From JACRCT01 sp036504155 (GTDB lineage Bacteria > Myxococcota > Myxococcia > Myxococcales > UBA5297): a stretch of 64,000 nucleotides of DNA. The stretch's first letter is position 1; every line of letters starts with the position of its first letter. Under the pieces are notes generated by a model that worked only from the letters and a program-made list of their open reading frames with translations, was not told the DNA's origin and ran no database searches. Of this stretch, positions 6,340 through 15,271 are shown in pieces. Location of the stretch: contig DASXVQ010000092.1 in NCBI GenBank assembly GCA_036504155.1, forward strand, positions 1-64,000, in the 5' to 3' direction. The position numbers and the translations under genes were made by a program.

Positions 6340-9225
6340 TCAGTACGAGGCGGTGAGCTGGACCTGGAAGGTGCGCCCGTAGGCCGGCAGCGTCGCGGTG
6401 GAGACGTCGGGCGAGGCCGGCAGCTGCGGCCGCTCGTCGAGCAGGTTCTTGACGCCGGCCCAGTAGCGGAAGCGGGCGCTGGGCAGCTCGCCCGACAACC
6501 CCGCGTTCAGGTACAGCAGCTCACCCGTCCTCAGCCCCGCCCGGTCCAGCCGCGCGGCGTTGTAGACCGCCTCGGCGGAGCCCACGACGAAGGGGGCGCT
6601 GATGGGGAACATCCCCCTGAGCGAGAACATGTGCGGAGGCACGTTGGAGCGCAGCGCCGCCTGGTCGGCGGGGTCGCTCACCCCGGTCACGAACATCTGC
6701 TGGAAGGTGTAGGTCGCGGTGACCATGGCCAGGCGCGAGGGCTGCCAGCGCAGCTCGAGCTCGGCGCCCTGGGTGCGCACCAGCCCCGGGGCGTTGCGCG
6801 CCTGCAGCAGGCCGTCGGCGGGGTCCATGACGTAGCGGACGACGTTCTCCAGGAAGTTGACGTAGAGGGCCGCGGTGGCCTTGAGGTCGCTGCCGATGCG
6901 CTGGGAGAGCTCCAGCTCGCCCGTGTAGATGTGCTCGGGCTGGAGCTTGTCGTTGGGCTTGATGCTGAAGAAGACGTAGTGGCCCGCCTCGTCGTAGTAG
7001 CCGTCGTCGTAGAAGCGCTCGTAGTTCGAGGGCGCGCGGAACGAGGTGCCGCCCATCAGCTTGATGGCGCCGCCGGTCCAGGGCTTGGCGATGATCGCCA
7101 GCCGCGGATTCACCGCCAACCCGAAGGAGGAGTACCAGTCGGCGCGGGCGCTCAGGTTGAAGGCGAACTGCTCGACGGGCTTGGACTCCAGCGCCAGGTA
7201 GGCGGAGGCGATGGTGACGCTGCCGTCCTTGTCGGGCGCGGCGACCCCTTCGGTCTCGGTGCCCATGTGCAGCCGGAACTGCTCCTGGAACTCGAGCCCG
7301 ACCGTCAGGCGCGAGCGCAGGATCTCGAAGGTCCGGTAGCGCAGCTCGACGCCCCCGGTGTCGCCCTCGGTGTGGTCGGTCTGCTCGCCCGCGTCGTACT
7401 GCCACCAGCCGGCGTAGCGGTTGGCGTCGTAGTACAGGCGCGCCGCGAGCTGCCCGTCGTTCTCGAAGGCGTGCTCGTAGCGGGCCTCGACGATGGCCCG
7501 CTGGTCGCGGACCTTGGTGCCGTACTGGCCGAGGATGGTCTCCGAGGCCCCGGTGGGCAGCAGCTTTTCCCGGCTGTTGACGTCGGCCAGCAGCGAGAAG
7601 CCCTTGTAGCGCACCCTCGCCGTGCCGTGGAAGGCGACCTCCCGGTCCTGGTCGCGCACCAGCGTCACCGGGTCGGTGGGCATCGGGAACTGCTCGTCGC
7701 CCCCCACCCTCCCGCCGGCCACCGTGACCATCGCCTCGCCGCCCTCGTAGCGGTAGGCCCCCATCACCCGGCCCCCCACCGCGCCCAGCGAGCCCGCGCC
7801 CGCCGTGGCCTCGACGTAGTGATCGTCCAGGTGCTTGCGGGGCACCACGTTGACCACCCCGAACACCGCGCCGGTGCCGTACAGCGAGCTGACCGGCCCG
7901 CGCACCACCTCGATGCGCTCGATGGCCGCGAGGTCGGCGTCCAGGTCGCGCCCCACGTAGGCCGCGCCGCCGACGGCATCGGCCACCGAGTGGCCGTCGA
8001 AGAGCACCATCACCCGGTTGTTGACGTCGCCGGGCGGAGAGAACCCGCGGATGCCCAGCATCTCGTACTGCCGGTCGTTGCTGCCGTAGAGCCCGCGCAC
8101 CCCGCGCAGCGCCTCCAGGACCGTCTGGTAGCCGAAGGCGCGCAGCTCGTCCCGGGAGATCACCGTGATCGACGCCGGCGCGTCCTCGACCGAGGTCTCG
8201 CTCTTGGAAGCGGCGGTGGTCTTGCCGCCGCCGAAGCTGAGCGAGGCGCGCACCTGCACGGTGGCGTTGGCCTTGACCTCCACCTTCTGGGCGAAGGCGG
8301 TCATGTCGGCCAGGGTGACCTCGACCCGGTGCGGGCCCTCGGCCAGCGAGATGACGGTGGGCGTGAAGCCCGACTCCTGGCCGTCGACGCGCACCAGCGC
8401 GCCTTCGTGGTTGGCGGTGACCATCACGTTGCCGGTGGGCGGGGGGATGGGCTGCAGCTCGGCGCTGGCCTCCACCGTCTGGTCGCCGCCCACCTCGATG
8501 GGCACCTGCATCGCCAGGAAGCCCTGCTCGCTGATGTTGAGGATGTGCTTGCCGGGCTTGACGTCGAGCTTTCCGGGCAGCTTGCCGGCCGGCGGCCCCT
8601 CGGTCTGGTCCACGCGGACCTGGGCGCCCTCCGGGCTGCCGGTGAGCTTGACGTGGCCCCAGACGAACTCGAGGTTGAGCTCCACGCTGGCGGTGCGCCC
8701 CACGGCGAGGTCCACGACCTTGCTGGCGTCGCGGTAGCCGGGGCGCGAGAGGACGACGGTGGTCTTGCCGGCGGGCAGCGCCAGGACCTTGGGGGTGACG
8801 CCCAGCGAGCCCAGGTCCTTGCGCTCGATGAAGAGGTCCGAGCCAGCCGGGTTGCTGGTCACCTGCAGCAGGGCCACTCGGGGGGCGATGCGCGCCAGGC
8901 TGTCGTTGAGGGGCCGCTTGTCGTCGGCCTTGGAGGTCTCGTTGAGGACCTCGCGGTAGTAGCGGTAGGCCTCGTCGTACATCTTCAGCTGCTCGTAGCA
9001 GCGGGCGATGTTGTGGGTGACGTTGAGGTTGCGCACCAGGCGGTTGGAGAAGAAGAACTCGCTGAGCGCGTCCTCGTACTTGCCCGCCTTGTAGGCCTCG
9101 ACGCCGCGGCGGAAGCGCAGGTCGGCCTCGTCGGCGGTGTTGTCGGCGCGGGCCGGCCCGGCGGTGGACGCCAGGACGGCGGCGGAGATTGCGGTGAGGA
9201 GCGCCAGGCGGCGCAGCGCGTTCAT
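6340..9225 (-). CDS. TonB-dependent receptor with N-terminal TPR and PEGA domains
   Basis: 961 residues. Signal peptide (1 to ~27), a TPR-like segment (about 30-105, RRGVEAYKAGKYEDALSEF), three PEGA-type beta repeats (about 125-340), a plug domain (about 345-470; ITVISRDEL, RVMVLFDGHSV, IEVVRGPVSSLYGTGA) and a 22-strand-type barrel ending in an aromatic residue (QVQLTASY). TonB receptors import metal chelates, cobalamin or sugars across the outer membrane using energy from TonB-ExbBD. The substrate is not evident. The fused TPR and PEGA domains would lie on the periplasmic side and are unusual for the family. AGGAGG sits seven bases before the ATG. The gene starts 40 bases after a kinase gene that also carries PEGA repeats, so the two probably form one operon. 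Confidence 0.9.
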   Translation of the reverse strand: MNALRRLALLTAISAAVLASTAGPARADNTADEADLRFRRGVEAYKAGKYEDALSEFFFSNRLVRNLNVTHNIARCYEQLKMYDEAYRYYREVLNETSKADDKRPLNDSLARIAPRVALLQVTSNPAGSDLFIERKDLGSLGVTPKVLALPAGKTTVVLSRPGYRDASKVVDLAVGRTASVELNLEFVWGHVKLTGSPEGAQVRVDQTEGPPAGKLPGKLDVKPGKHILNISEQGFLAMQVPIEVGGDQTVEASAELQPIPPPTGNVMVTANHEGALVRVDGQESGFTPTVISLAEGPHRVEVTLADMTAFAQKVEVKANATVQVRASLSFGGGKTTAASKSETSVEDAPASITVISRDELRAFGYQTVLEALRGVRGLYGSNDRQYEMLGIRGFSPPGDVNNRVMVLFDGHSVADAVGGAAYVGRDLDADLAAIERIEVVRGPVSSLYGTGAVFGVVNVVPRKHLDDHYVEATAGAGSLGAVGGRVMGAYRYEGGEAMVTVAGGRVGGDEQFPMPTDPVTLVRDQDREVAFHGTARVRYKGFSLLADVNSREKLLPTGASETILGQYGTKVRDQRAIVEARYEHAFENDGQLAARLYYDANRYAGWWQYDAGEQTDHTEGDTGGVELRYRTFEILRSRLTVGLEFQEQFRLHMGTETEGVAAPDKDGSVTIASAYLALESKPVEQFAFNLSARADWYSSFGLAVNPRLAIIAKPWTGGAIKLMGGTSFRAPSNYERFYDDGYYDEAGHYVFFSIKPNDKLQPEHIYTGELELSQRIGSDLKATAALYVNFLENVVRYVMDPADGLLQARNAPGLVRTQGAELELRWQPSRLAMVTATYTFQQMFVTGVSDPADQAALRSNVPPHMFSLRGMFPISAPFVVGSAEAVYNAARLDRAGLRTGELLYLNAGLSGELPSARFRYWAGVKNLLDERPQLPASPDVSTATLPAYGRTFQVQLTASY

Positions 9226-9265
9226 CGGACTGCCTCCTCGAGGACGCGGCCGCCTTTCGAAAGGA

Positions 9266-10981
9266 TCAGCGGCCCGTCTTGATGCCCAGATCGCCGGGCG
9301 GCGGCTGTGGCGGCGGCGGCTTGCCCCCGCCGCCTCCAGCCTTGGCGAGCGTCGCCTTGACCTCGGCGTCGGAAGACGGCGTCACCGTCTTCTTCTCCGG
9401 CCGGTGCCCGGCGAGCTTGAACAGGAAGGTCACCTCGTTCTGCGACTTCGCCAGCTTGTGCTCCAGCGGCGTCTTGCCCAGCACCTCGTCGCCCAGGGAC
9501 ACCGTGGCGCCCGAGGGGTGGCTGGCGAGCTTGAGCACCACCTCGGCCGCCGGAGGCGGGGGCGTGGGCGGCGCTTCGATCTTGACCAGGGCGAGGTCGA
9601 TGCGCTGGGCGCCCTGGCCGATGACGTCCTGGCGGACGGCCTGGAAGCCGTCCATCACGATCTCGACGGAGACGCGCTTGCCCGCGGTGAGCGGCAGCTT
9701 GTCGATGGGGCTGACGCCGGCGGAGGCGCCGTCGATGACCACCTTGGCGCCGGCGGGCCGCGTGCTGACGGTCAGGCTCGCCGCGGGCTCGACCGCAGGC
9801 GGAGGCGTCACCGGCGAAGGCTTGGGCCAGAGCGCGAAGGCCAGCCCGGCGACGAGCGCCAGCGCGGCCGCGCCGAGGCCGGCGAAGAGCGGCGCCTTGG
9901 ACTTCGGCTTGCGGCCGCGCCGCTCGGAGGGCGTGACGGCCTCGGTGGACGACTCGGAGGATGCGGCCTGGGCGACCTTGGAGCCCGGGCCGCGGCGGAA
10001 GATGGCCGACGGCGTGCCCTCGAACTCGCTGAAGGGCTTGCCCTCGGCGCGCTCGGCGGCGAGCCGGTCGGCGTAGAGGCCCTGCATGTAGGCGCTGAGG
10101 TGGGCGGAGGAGGCGGAGGCCCGCTTCTGGACGGCCCAGTCCTCGAGCGCGAGGCGCAAGGCGGCGGCGTCCTGGTAGCGCTCGTTCGCGTCGCGCGCCA
10201 GCGCCTTCATCATCACCGCTTCGAGCTGCTCGTCGATCTCCGGGTTGGTCTCCGAGGGCCTGGGGATCTCGCAGGCCTCGACGGCCTTGAGCGTGGAGAT
10301 CTCGGTCTCGCGCTTGAAGAGCCGCAGCGAGGTGGCCATCTCGTAGAGCACCACGCCCAGCGCGAACACGTCGGAGCGGGCGTCGATGGGCTTGCCGCTG
10401 GCCTGCTCGGGCGACATGTACGAGTACTTGCCCTTGAGCGTGCCGGTGGCGGTGTGCGACGCGCGGCCGGCGGCCTTGGCCACGCCGAAGTCGATGAGCT
10501 TCACCCCGCCGTCGAAGGTGACCAGGATGTTCTGCGGCGAGACGTCGCGGTGGACCAGGCCCAGCGGCTGGTTGTTGGCGTCGGTGGCCTTGTGGGCGTA
10601 GTCGAGGCCGGCGGCGGCGTCGGCGGCGATGCGCACCACCAGCGGCAGCGGCACCGGCTTCTCCTGGGTGCGCGCGGTCTTCCACAGGCGGACCACGTCG
10701 TCGCCGTGGATGTACTCCATGGCGATGTAGTAGCTGCCCTCGACGTCCCCCAGGTCGAAGATCTGCGCGACGTTGGGGTGGTTGAGGCGGGCGGCGATGC
10801 GCGCCTCGTCGAAGAACATCGTCACGAACTCCTGGTCCTCGACGAGGTGCGGCAGCAGCACCTTCACGACCAGGAGCTTCTCGAACCCCTGCATCCCCAC
10901 CTGGCGCGCGAGGAAGACCTCGCCCATGCCTCCGGCGGCGATGCGCTTGAGCAGCTCGTAGCGGCCGAACGGGATTCCCAT
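9266..10981 (-). CDS. Membrane Ser/Thr protein kinase with extracytoplasmic PEGA domains
   Basis: 571 residues. An N-terminal Hanks-type kinase domain (about 7-280) has the glycine loop AAGGMGEVF, the ATP-binding Lys in VVKVL, the loop HRDVSPQN, DFG and a SPE in place of APE. The usual catalytic-loop Lys (HRDxKPxN) is Ser here, a variation common in myxobacterial kinases. A linker, a single membrane helix (about 365-388) and two PEGA repeats plus a Gly/Pro-rich tail follow, so the PEGA part faces the periplasm. Such kinases phosphorylate cytoplasmic partners in response to envelope signals. The target is unknown. GGAG lies close to the ATG. The receptor gene follows directly, and a shared PEGA module suggests they act together. 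Confidence 0.92.
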   Translation of the reverse strand: MGIPFGRYELLKRIAAGGMGEVFLARQVGMQGFEKLLVVKVLLPHLVEDQEFVTMFFDEARIAARLNHPNVAQIFDLGDVEGSYYIAMEYIHGDDVVRLWKTARTQEKPVPLPLVVRIAADAAAGLDYAHKATDANNQPLGLVHRDVSPQNILVTFDGGVKLIDFGVAKAAGRASHTATGTLKGKYSYMSPEQASGKPIDARSDVFALGVVLYEMATSLRLFKRETEISTLKAVEACEIPRPSETNPEIDEQLEAVMMKALARDANERYQDAAALRLALEDWAVQKRASASSAHLSAYMQGLYADRLAAERAEGKPFSEFEGTPSAIFRRGPGSKVAQAASSESSTEAVTPSERRGRKPKSKAPLFAGLGAAALALVAGLAFALWPKPSPVTPPPAVEPAASLTVSTRPAGAKVVIDGASAGVSPIDKLPLTAGKRVSVEIVMDGFQAVRQDVIGQGAQRIDLALVKIEAPPTPPPPAAEVVLKLASHPSGATVSLGDEVLGKTPLEHKLAKSQNEVTFLFKLAGHRPEKKTVTPSSDAEVKATLAKAGGGGGKPPPPQPPPGDLGIKTGR

Positions 10982-11046
10982 GGGCTCCGGCGGGGGGATC
11001 GCGGGTTGGCGCTCAGGCCAGCCACCCCCTGAAAAACGACGTCACT

Positions 11047-12141
11047 CTACCCCACTCGACCGGCCGCTTCCATCGCCGCGCGCATGGCGGCCGCCCGTGT
11101 GCGACAGCGCGCCGCCAGCGCCTTCGAGCCCGCCAGTTCCCACTGGCTGCCCAGCTCTTCCAGAAGCCGCGCCCGGCCGGAGCCGACCTTGGCCTGCCCG
11201 AGAGCCAGGTGGAGGATCCATCGCCCGCCCGGCAGATCGCCTCCCAGGCCGCGGCGGCGCGCGGCTTCGACCGCCTCCGTCGGCGAGATCGGCAGCTCGC
11301 AGTTCGTGTTGCCTTCGAGGTGCCTGGCGAAGAACTCCCAGGCGACGACGCGGCGCGCGTCGCGGTCGAGCGCGGTGGAGTTCTCCTGAAGGAAGCGGAA
11401 GGCCAGGACCGGCTGGAAGGGCTCGAAGAGCGCTCCGGTCTCCTCGTCGGGCTCGTCCAGCCGATAGGGCGCCGCCTGCAGGTTGGGCTCGAGGCGCGAC
11501 ATCGCCGCCAGCAGCGCTCGCGCCGCCTTCTTCTCCTGGCCCTGGTCCAGCGAGAGGTCCGCGGTCTGCTCGAGCAGGCCCGCCGAGAAGGGCGCCGCCA
11601 GCAGCGCCGGCGCGAGCCGGGAGAGCGCCGCCTTCGGTTCCTCCAGCGATCTCGCGAGGATGGAGCACGCCCACGGCGAGGCGCGGTCGACCTCCAGCAG
11701 CCGCTCGGCGATGGCTACGCGGTCCGGCTCCAGCGGGCCCGTCTCCAGCTCCAGCCCCAGCCCCTGGGCGAGCCTCTGCGCCGCCGGCTCGGTCTCCTCC
11801 ATCAGCTCGCGGACGGCGAAGGCGGCGTGGCCGGGCAGGCTGGCCTGGGCGCGGCGCAGCAGGAGCAGCCAGGCGGCAAAGCCCTCGAAGGTGGAGGCCA
11901 GCGGGGCCCAGACGCCGCTGTCGCGGTCGACCGCGCACACCACCGACGAGCGGGCACCGGCCTCCGGCGGGTCGTAAAGGGCGAACAGGTCGCGCTCCCC
12001 GGCCTCGGCCAGCGGCACCAGCAGCGGCGAGAGGGAATCGGCCCGGGGGGCCAGGCGTTGCCCGGGCGAAAGCAGGCGGACGGTCCCCAGGTCGGCGCCG
12101 TCCGGGAAGATCGCATCGAAGGGGCACGGGGGCGTAGGCAC
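11047..12141 (-). CDS. SMI1/KNR4 (SUKH)-like protein with helical repeat C-terminus
   Basis: 364 residues from a GTG. The N-terminal part (about 20-100) reads like a SUKH fold: LVPLAEAGERDLFALYD, VVCAVDRDSGVW, then STFEGFAAWLLL. SUKH domains often bind and neutralise toxins or act as scaffolds. No toxin gene is adjacent, so an immunity role is not supported here. The C-terminal two thirds are helical with TPR-like content (residues about 130-350). There is no signal peptide. It is transcribed divergently from divIVA with 82 bases between the start codons. The family assignment rests on pattern recognition only. Confidence 0.6.
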   Translation of the reverse strand: MPTPPCPFDAIFPDGADLGTVRLLSPGQRLAPRADSLSPLLVPLAEAGERDLFALYDPPEAGARSSVVCAVDRDSGVWAPLASTFEGFAAWLLLLRRAQASLPGHAAFAVRELMEETEPAAQRLAQGLGLELETGPLEPDRVAIAERLLEVDRASPWACSILARSLEEPKAALSRLAPALLAAPFSAGLLEQTADLSLDQGQEKKAARALLAAMSRLEPNLQAAPYRLDEPDEETGALFEPFQPVLAFRFLQENSTALDRDARRVVAWEFFARHLEGNTNCELPISPTEAVEAARRRGLGGDLPGGRWILHLALGQAKVGSGRARLLEELGSQWELAGSKALAARCRTRAAAMRAAMEAAGRVG

Positions 12142-12188
12142 GGGGCAGACACTCCCACGCGGGACCCGGGGTTGAGAAGGCCGAGTTT

Positions 12189-12217
12189 TTGGGTGCCCTC
12201 GGACCCGGCGTTATCAT
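12189..12217 (+). promoter_or_regulatory. divIVA: Candidate promoter of divIVA with near-zero leader
   Basis: TTGGGT (12189-12194), 17-base spacer, TATCAT (12212-12217), then only six bases to the ATG at 12224. No Shine-Dalgarno precedes the ATG. Confidence 0.4.
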
Positions 12218-12223
12218 CCAGCC

Positions 12224-12733
12224 ATGAAGATCACCGCTCTCGACATCCGGCAGAAGCAGTTCAAGTCCGCCATGCGCGGTCACGATCGCAAGGAGGTCGA
12301 GGCGTTCCTCGACCTGGTCGCGAGCGAGTTCGAGGAGGTCGTCAAAGAGAACATCACCATCAAGGACGACCTGAAGCGCAAGCAGCAGCGCATCGACGAG
12401 TACCGCGAGCGCGAGAAGACCCTGCAGGAGACGATGGTCACCGCCCAGCGCATCAGCGAGGACATCAAGGCCGCCGCCAAGAAGGAGGCCGAGCTGATCC
12501 TCAACGAGGCCGAGCTGCAGGCCGAGAAGATCGTCGCCGACGCCAACCGCAAGCTCGTGCAGATCATCGACGACATCAACGAGCTCAAGCGCCAGCGCGT
12601 GCAGTTCGAGGCCCAGGTCAAGGGCGTGGTCGAGGCGCACCTCAAGCTCCTCGAGGCCTTCCGCACCCCGACGCCCTCGGTGAAGATCGAGGAGAACGTC
12701 TCCTTCCTGGCCGCCAACAAGTCCGCCAAGTAG
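12224..12733 (+). CDS. divIVA: DivIVA-domain coiled-coil protein
   Basis: 169 residues. The N-terminus ITALDIRQKQFKSAMRGHDRKEVEAFLDLVA is the DivIVA lipid-binding and dimerisation motif (ditto F-x-x-x-x-R-G-Y/H-D-xx-EV-xx-FL), followed by a long coiled coil to about residue 160. DivIVA proteins collect at negatively curved membrane at poles and septa and recruit division, chromosome or growth factors. They are best known in Gram-positives but also occur in Myxococcota. There is no membrane segment, as expected for a peripheral protein. The start codon has no Shine-Dalgarno and lies six bases after a -10-like hexamer, suggesting a leaderless mRNA. Confidence 0.88.
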   Translation: MKITALDIRQKQFKSAMRGHDRKEVEAFLDLVASEFEEVVKENITIKDDLKRKQQRIDEYREREKTLQETMVTAQRISEDIKAAAKKEAELILNEAELQAEKIVADANRKLVQIIDDINELKRQRVQFEAQVKGVVEAHLKLLEAFRTPTPSVKIEENVSFLAANKSAK

Positions 12734-12799
12734 CCGCAGCCCTACCCCGCCCCTGGACGACCGGCCTATGCTCTGAACCTCCCGTGGCTGGAGGCGTTC

Positions 12800-13171
12800 A
12801 TGGCTCGCCGTCTGCTCCTCGCCGTCCTTCTCGCCGCCGGCAGCGGCTGCGCCACCGGCAACGTCGGCGACGCGATCCTCATGTCGGGGATCGCCGCGGC
12901 GTCCGCCGGCATCAGCCGCGCGCAGGGCGGCTGCTACGCGGCCTGCCCTCCGGGCACGACCTGCAACACCGCGACGGGACTGTGCGATTCGCTGCCGTGC
13001 CGCGGCCAGTGCGGCTCTGGCCAGCGCTGCGAGCGCGCCCCCATCGAGCACTGCGTGCTGGACAAGCCCGCCACGATGCAGATCGACCGGCCGGTCGACC
13101 AGACGGGCATCCTGATGCCCGCCTCGTCTCCTCTGCCCGAGCCTCCGCCCGCCCCGGCGGGTCAGCAGTGA
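12800..13171 (+). CDS. Small cysteine-containing lipoprotein
   Basis: 123 residues. Signal peptide with lipobox GSGC near residue 17, a short small-residue segment, then a disulfide-type module with eight cysteines (CYAACPPGTTC, CRGQCGSGQRC) and a Pro-rich tail. GGAGG lies five bases before the ATG, and a TATGCT hexamer at 12767-12772 could be the -10 of its own promoter. The function is not recognised. The Cys module resembles those in the larger Cys-rich lipoproteins of this window. Confidence 0.7.
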   Translation: MARRLLLAVLLAAGSGCATGNVGDAILMSGIAAASAGISRAQGGCYAACPPGTTCNTATGLCDSLPCRGQCGSGQRCERAPIEHCVLDKPATMQIDRPVDQTGILMPASSPLPEPPPAPAGQQ

Positions 13172-13186
13172 CGCTCTTTCGTCTCG

Positions 13187-13215
13187 TTGCGTCGGGACAC
13201 GCGGCGGGCTTACAA
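13187..13215 (+). promoter_or_regulatory. Candidate promoter of the peptidase-MA-like gene
   Basis: TTGCGT (13187-13192), 17-base spacer, TTACAA (13210-13215). The transcript would start about 25 bases before the GTG at 13248. Confidence 0.4.
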
Positions 13216-13247
13216 GATCGCCGTCGGGCCTCTCGCTGGAGTTCGGG

Positions 13248-14207
13248 GTGGTGAAGACGCAGTCCGCAGCCTTGCTCTTGGCGCTCCTGGCCGGCGCGGC
13301 GCCGGTGCGTGCGAAGAGCGCGGGCGGGACCATCACCCTCAAGCGGTTCCGCGTGGTGCACACCGAGCGGTCTGGCGGCCCGGCGACCTCCCTCTCGCGC
13401 ACGCTCGAAGACGAGCGCAACGCCATTGCGGCGATGCTGGGACGGGACTTCGAGGGCCCGGTGGACGTCTTCGTCGCCGAAGGTCCCCAAGACGCCAAGT
13501 CGCTGGGCCCGCTGCCGCAGGGCGCCATCCTCCTCGATGCCCGGGCGGTGCTGGGCGAGGAAGGCAAGCAGGCGCTGCGGCATGCCCTGGCGCACCGCGC
13601 GCTCGAGCAGCTTGGCCCGTTCCCGCGCTGGTTCGCCGAGGGCTTCGCGGCGCTGGCCGCCGACGAGTGGTCGGCCAGCAGCTGGTTGGCCTCCTACCGG
13701 TCGTCGGTGCGCCCCGAATCGGCCATCCCCCTTCAGGAGCTGGCCGGGACCTGGCCCGAGCGCCTGTCCGAGAGGGAAGTGGCCCACGCCCAGAGCCGCT
13801 CGTTCGTGGCGTTCCTGCAGACCGAGGGCGACGACGCCGGGCTGCGCGTGCTGGTCGGCAAGGTGGCAGGCGGATCCGACTTCGCGACCGCCTTCCGCGA
13901 GGTCTACCAGTCCGACCTGCCGACGATGGAGGCTCGCTGGCGCGAGGAGCAGTCCAGCCGCTGGTCCTGGGTGCCCGTGGTCAGTCACCCGATGACGGTC
14001 TGGGTCGCCTTCACCGTGGCGTGCGTGCTCGCCTACGTGCGGATGCGGCACCGCAAGCGGATCCGCCAGGCGGAGCAAGAGCTCGAAGAGCAGGCCCGGG
14101 ACGCGGCGCTGCGCATCGCCGCCGCCGAGCAGCGCCGCCCGAACCCCACGCCGATCGGGCCGGACGCCGACCATCGACGGCCGCCGCCCAAGCCGGTGCT
14201 GCACTGA
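13248..14207 (+). CDS. Exported peptidase-MA-like protein with degenerate zinc motif and one membrane helix
   Basis: 319 residues from GTG (a second GTG follows directly; GGAG is seven bases upstream of the first). Signal peptide, then a domain like the bacterial peptidase MA family: LRHALAHRALEQL followed by PRWFAEGFAALAAD. In active members the first motif is HExxH with the glutamate as catalytic base. Here it is HALAH, so the metal ligands may remain but the catalytic Glu is gone, and proteolysis is doubtful. A membrane helix near residues 247-266 (MTVWVAFTVACVLAYV) anchors a charged cytoplasmic tail. It probably works as a binding protein rather than an enzyme. It converges on the cNMP-binding gene with 27 bases between. 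Confidence 0.7.
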   Translation: MVKTQSAALLLALLAGAAPVRAKSAGGTITLKRFRVVHTERSGGPATSLSRTLEDERNAIAAMLGRDFEGPVDVFVAEGPQDAKSLGPLPQGAILLDARAVLGEEGKQALRHALAHRALEQLGPFPRWFAEGFAALAADEWSASSWLASYRSSVRPESAIPLQELAGTWPERLSEREVAHAQSRSFVAFLQTEGDDAGLRVLVGKVAGGSDFATAFREVYQSDLPTMEARWREEQSSRWSWVPVVSHPMTVWVAFTVACVLAYVRMRHRKRIRQAEQELEEQARDAALRIAAAEQRRPNPTPIGPDADHRRPPPKPVLH

Positions 14208-14234
14208 GGGTCACGGCAGGCTGTCGCCAATCGA

Positions 14235-14675
14235 CTAGGTCGAGAGCTTCTGCAGCAGCTCCTCGGTCCGCTTGACGCCGATGGCCGAGAGCGCCTGCCG
14301 CACGGCCGGGTAGTCCTTGAGGACGCCCTCGACCGCTTCGCGCCCGAAGGAGAGCAGGTCGCAGGGTTCGATCGCCGTGACCGTGGCCGAGCGCGGCTGG
14401 TCGACGACGACCGCCATCTCTCCGAAGAACGCCCCGCGCCCCAGCTGGGCGATGATCTTGGAGGTCCCGAAGTCGTCCGCGGCGATCGAGACCTTGCCGG
14501 CGACCACGACGTAGAACGCGTCGCCCCTCTCGCCTTCGCGGCAGATGACCTCGCCCGCGGCCACCTCGCGCCGGGTGGCGCCGGCGAGCATCCGCTCGCG
14601 CCCCTTCTCGTCGAGCAGCATGAACAGCTTGGACGTCTTGACGAGTTCTTCGGCGGTGGGCAGCGGGGTCGTCAT
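14235..14675 (-). CDS. Cyclic-nucleotide-binding domain protein (single domain)
   Basis: 146 residues from ATG 14673-14675, with AAGGAG six bases upstream. The whole protein is one cNMP-binding fold: EGERGDAFYVVVAGKVSIA, then the phosphate-binding cassette GRGAFFGEMAVVVDQPRSATV, in which the Glu and Arg that contact cyclic nucleotide in active family members are both present (GEMA, RSA). There is no DNA-binding domain, so it must act through a partner. It may report cAMP made by the CHASE2 cyclases elsewhere in the window, which is inference. It is divergent from the receiver-domain gene (105 bases between starts). Confidence 0.85.
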   Translation of the reverse strand: MTTPLPTAEELVKTSKLFMLLDEKGRERMLAGATRREVAAGEVICREGERGDAFYVVVAGKVSIAADDFGTSKIIAQLGRGAFFGEMAVVVDQPRSATVTAIEPCDLLSFGREAVEGVLKDYPAVRQALSAIGVKRTEELLQKLST

Positions 14676-14780
14676 GGCGACTCCTTTTCTACCAAGCGGG
14701 CGGTGGGAGCGCCAACAGTGCTTCCCCCTTTGAGCCCCCGACCCAAGCTTTCTCCGGTCCCAAGGTCCTGGAGGCGCGCC

Positions 14781-15218
14781 GTGGTCGATTCCGAGAAGCC
14801 CTCCCCCGAAGAGGGGCGAGAGCCAGCCGAAAAGCCGGGCGAAGAGCGCTCGCTGCAGGGCAAGCTCGCGCTGGTGGTGGACGACGACCCGGACCTGCGC
14901 GAGTTCGTGCGCGTGGTCCTGGAGCGCGCCGGCTGCCGCGTGGAGACCGCCCGCGACGGGGCGGCCGCGCTGTCGGCCATCGCGCGCCAGGCGCCGGACG
15001 TGGTGCTGCTCGACATGCGCATGCCGAAGATCACCGGCGACGAGGTCCTGGACCTGCTCGCCCGCATCGAGCGCCACCCGCCGGTGGTGGTGATGACCTC
15101 GGCCAAGAACGCCCGGGACCAGGCCCTGCGCCACCGCAACCCGTACTACCTGGCCAAGCCCTTCGACCCGGCGATGCTCATCGCGACGGTGGAGACGGCG
15201 CTCGAGGGAGAGTCTTGA
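14781..15218 (+). CDS. Single-domain response regulator (receiver)
   Basis: 145 residues from GTG 14781, chosen because GGAGG (14770-14774) lies six bases upstream. A longer frame would begin 26 codons earlier without a good site. After a charged, Pro-rich leader of about 30 residues comes a complete receiver: acidic pair in VVDDDPDLREF, phosphoacceptor Asp in VVLLDMRMPK, switch Thr/Ser in VVVMTSAKN and Lys in YYLAKPFD. There is no output domain, so it signals by protein contact (CheY-like). It converges with the GAF histidine kinase gene 54 bases away, an obvious candidate partner. Confidence 0.9.
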   Translation: MVDSEKPSPEEGREPAEKPGEERSLQGKLALVVDDDPDLREFVRVVLERAGCRVETARDGAAALSAIARQAPDVVLLDMRMPKITGDEVLDLLARIERHPPVVVMTSAKNARDQALRHRNPYYLAKPFDPAMLIATVETALEGES

Positions 15219-15271
15219 GCTCCCGGCCGTAGGTTCCAGGTCACCGGTGCCCGCCGTCGGCCGACGACTGC

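Noticed and set aside
15255..15266. 12-bp palindrome CGTCGGCCGACG as terminator between the receiver and kinase genes
   Set aside because: It has no loop and no U-run. It is likely a chance GC palindrome.
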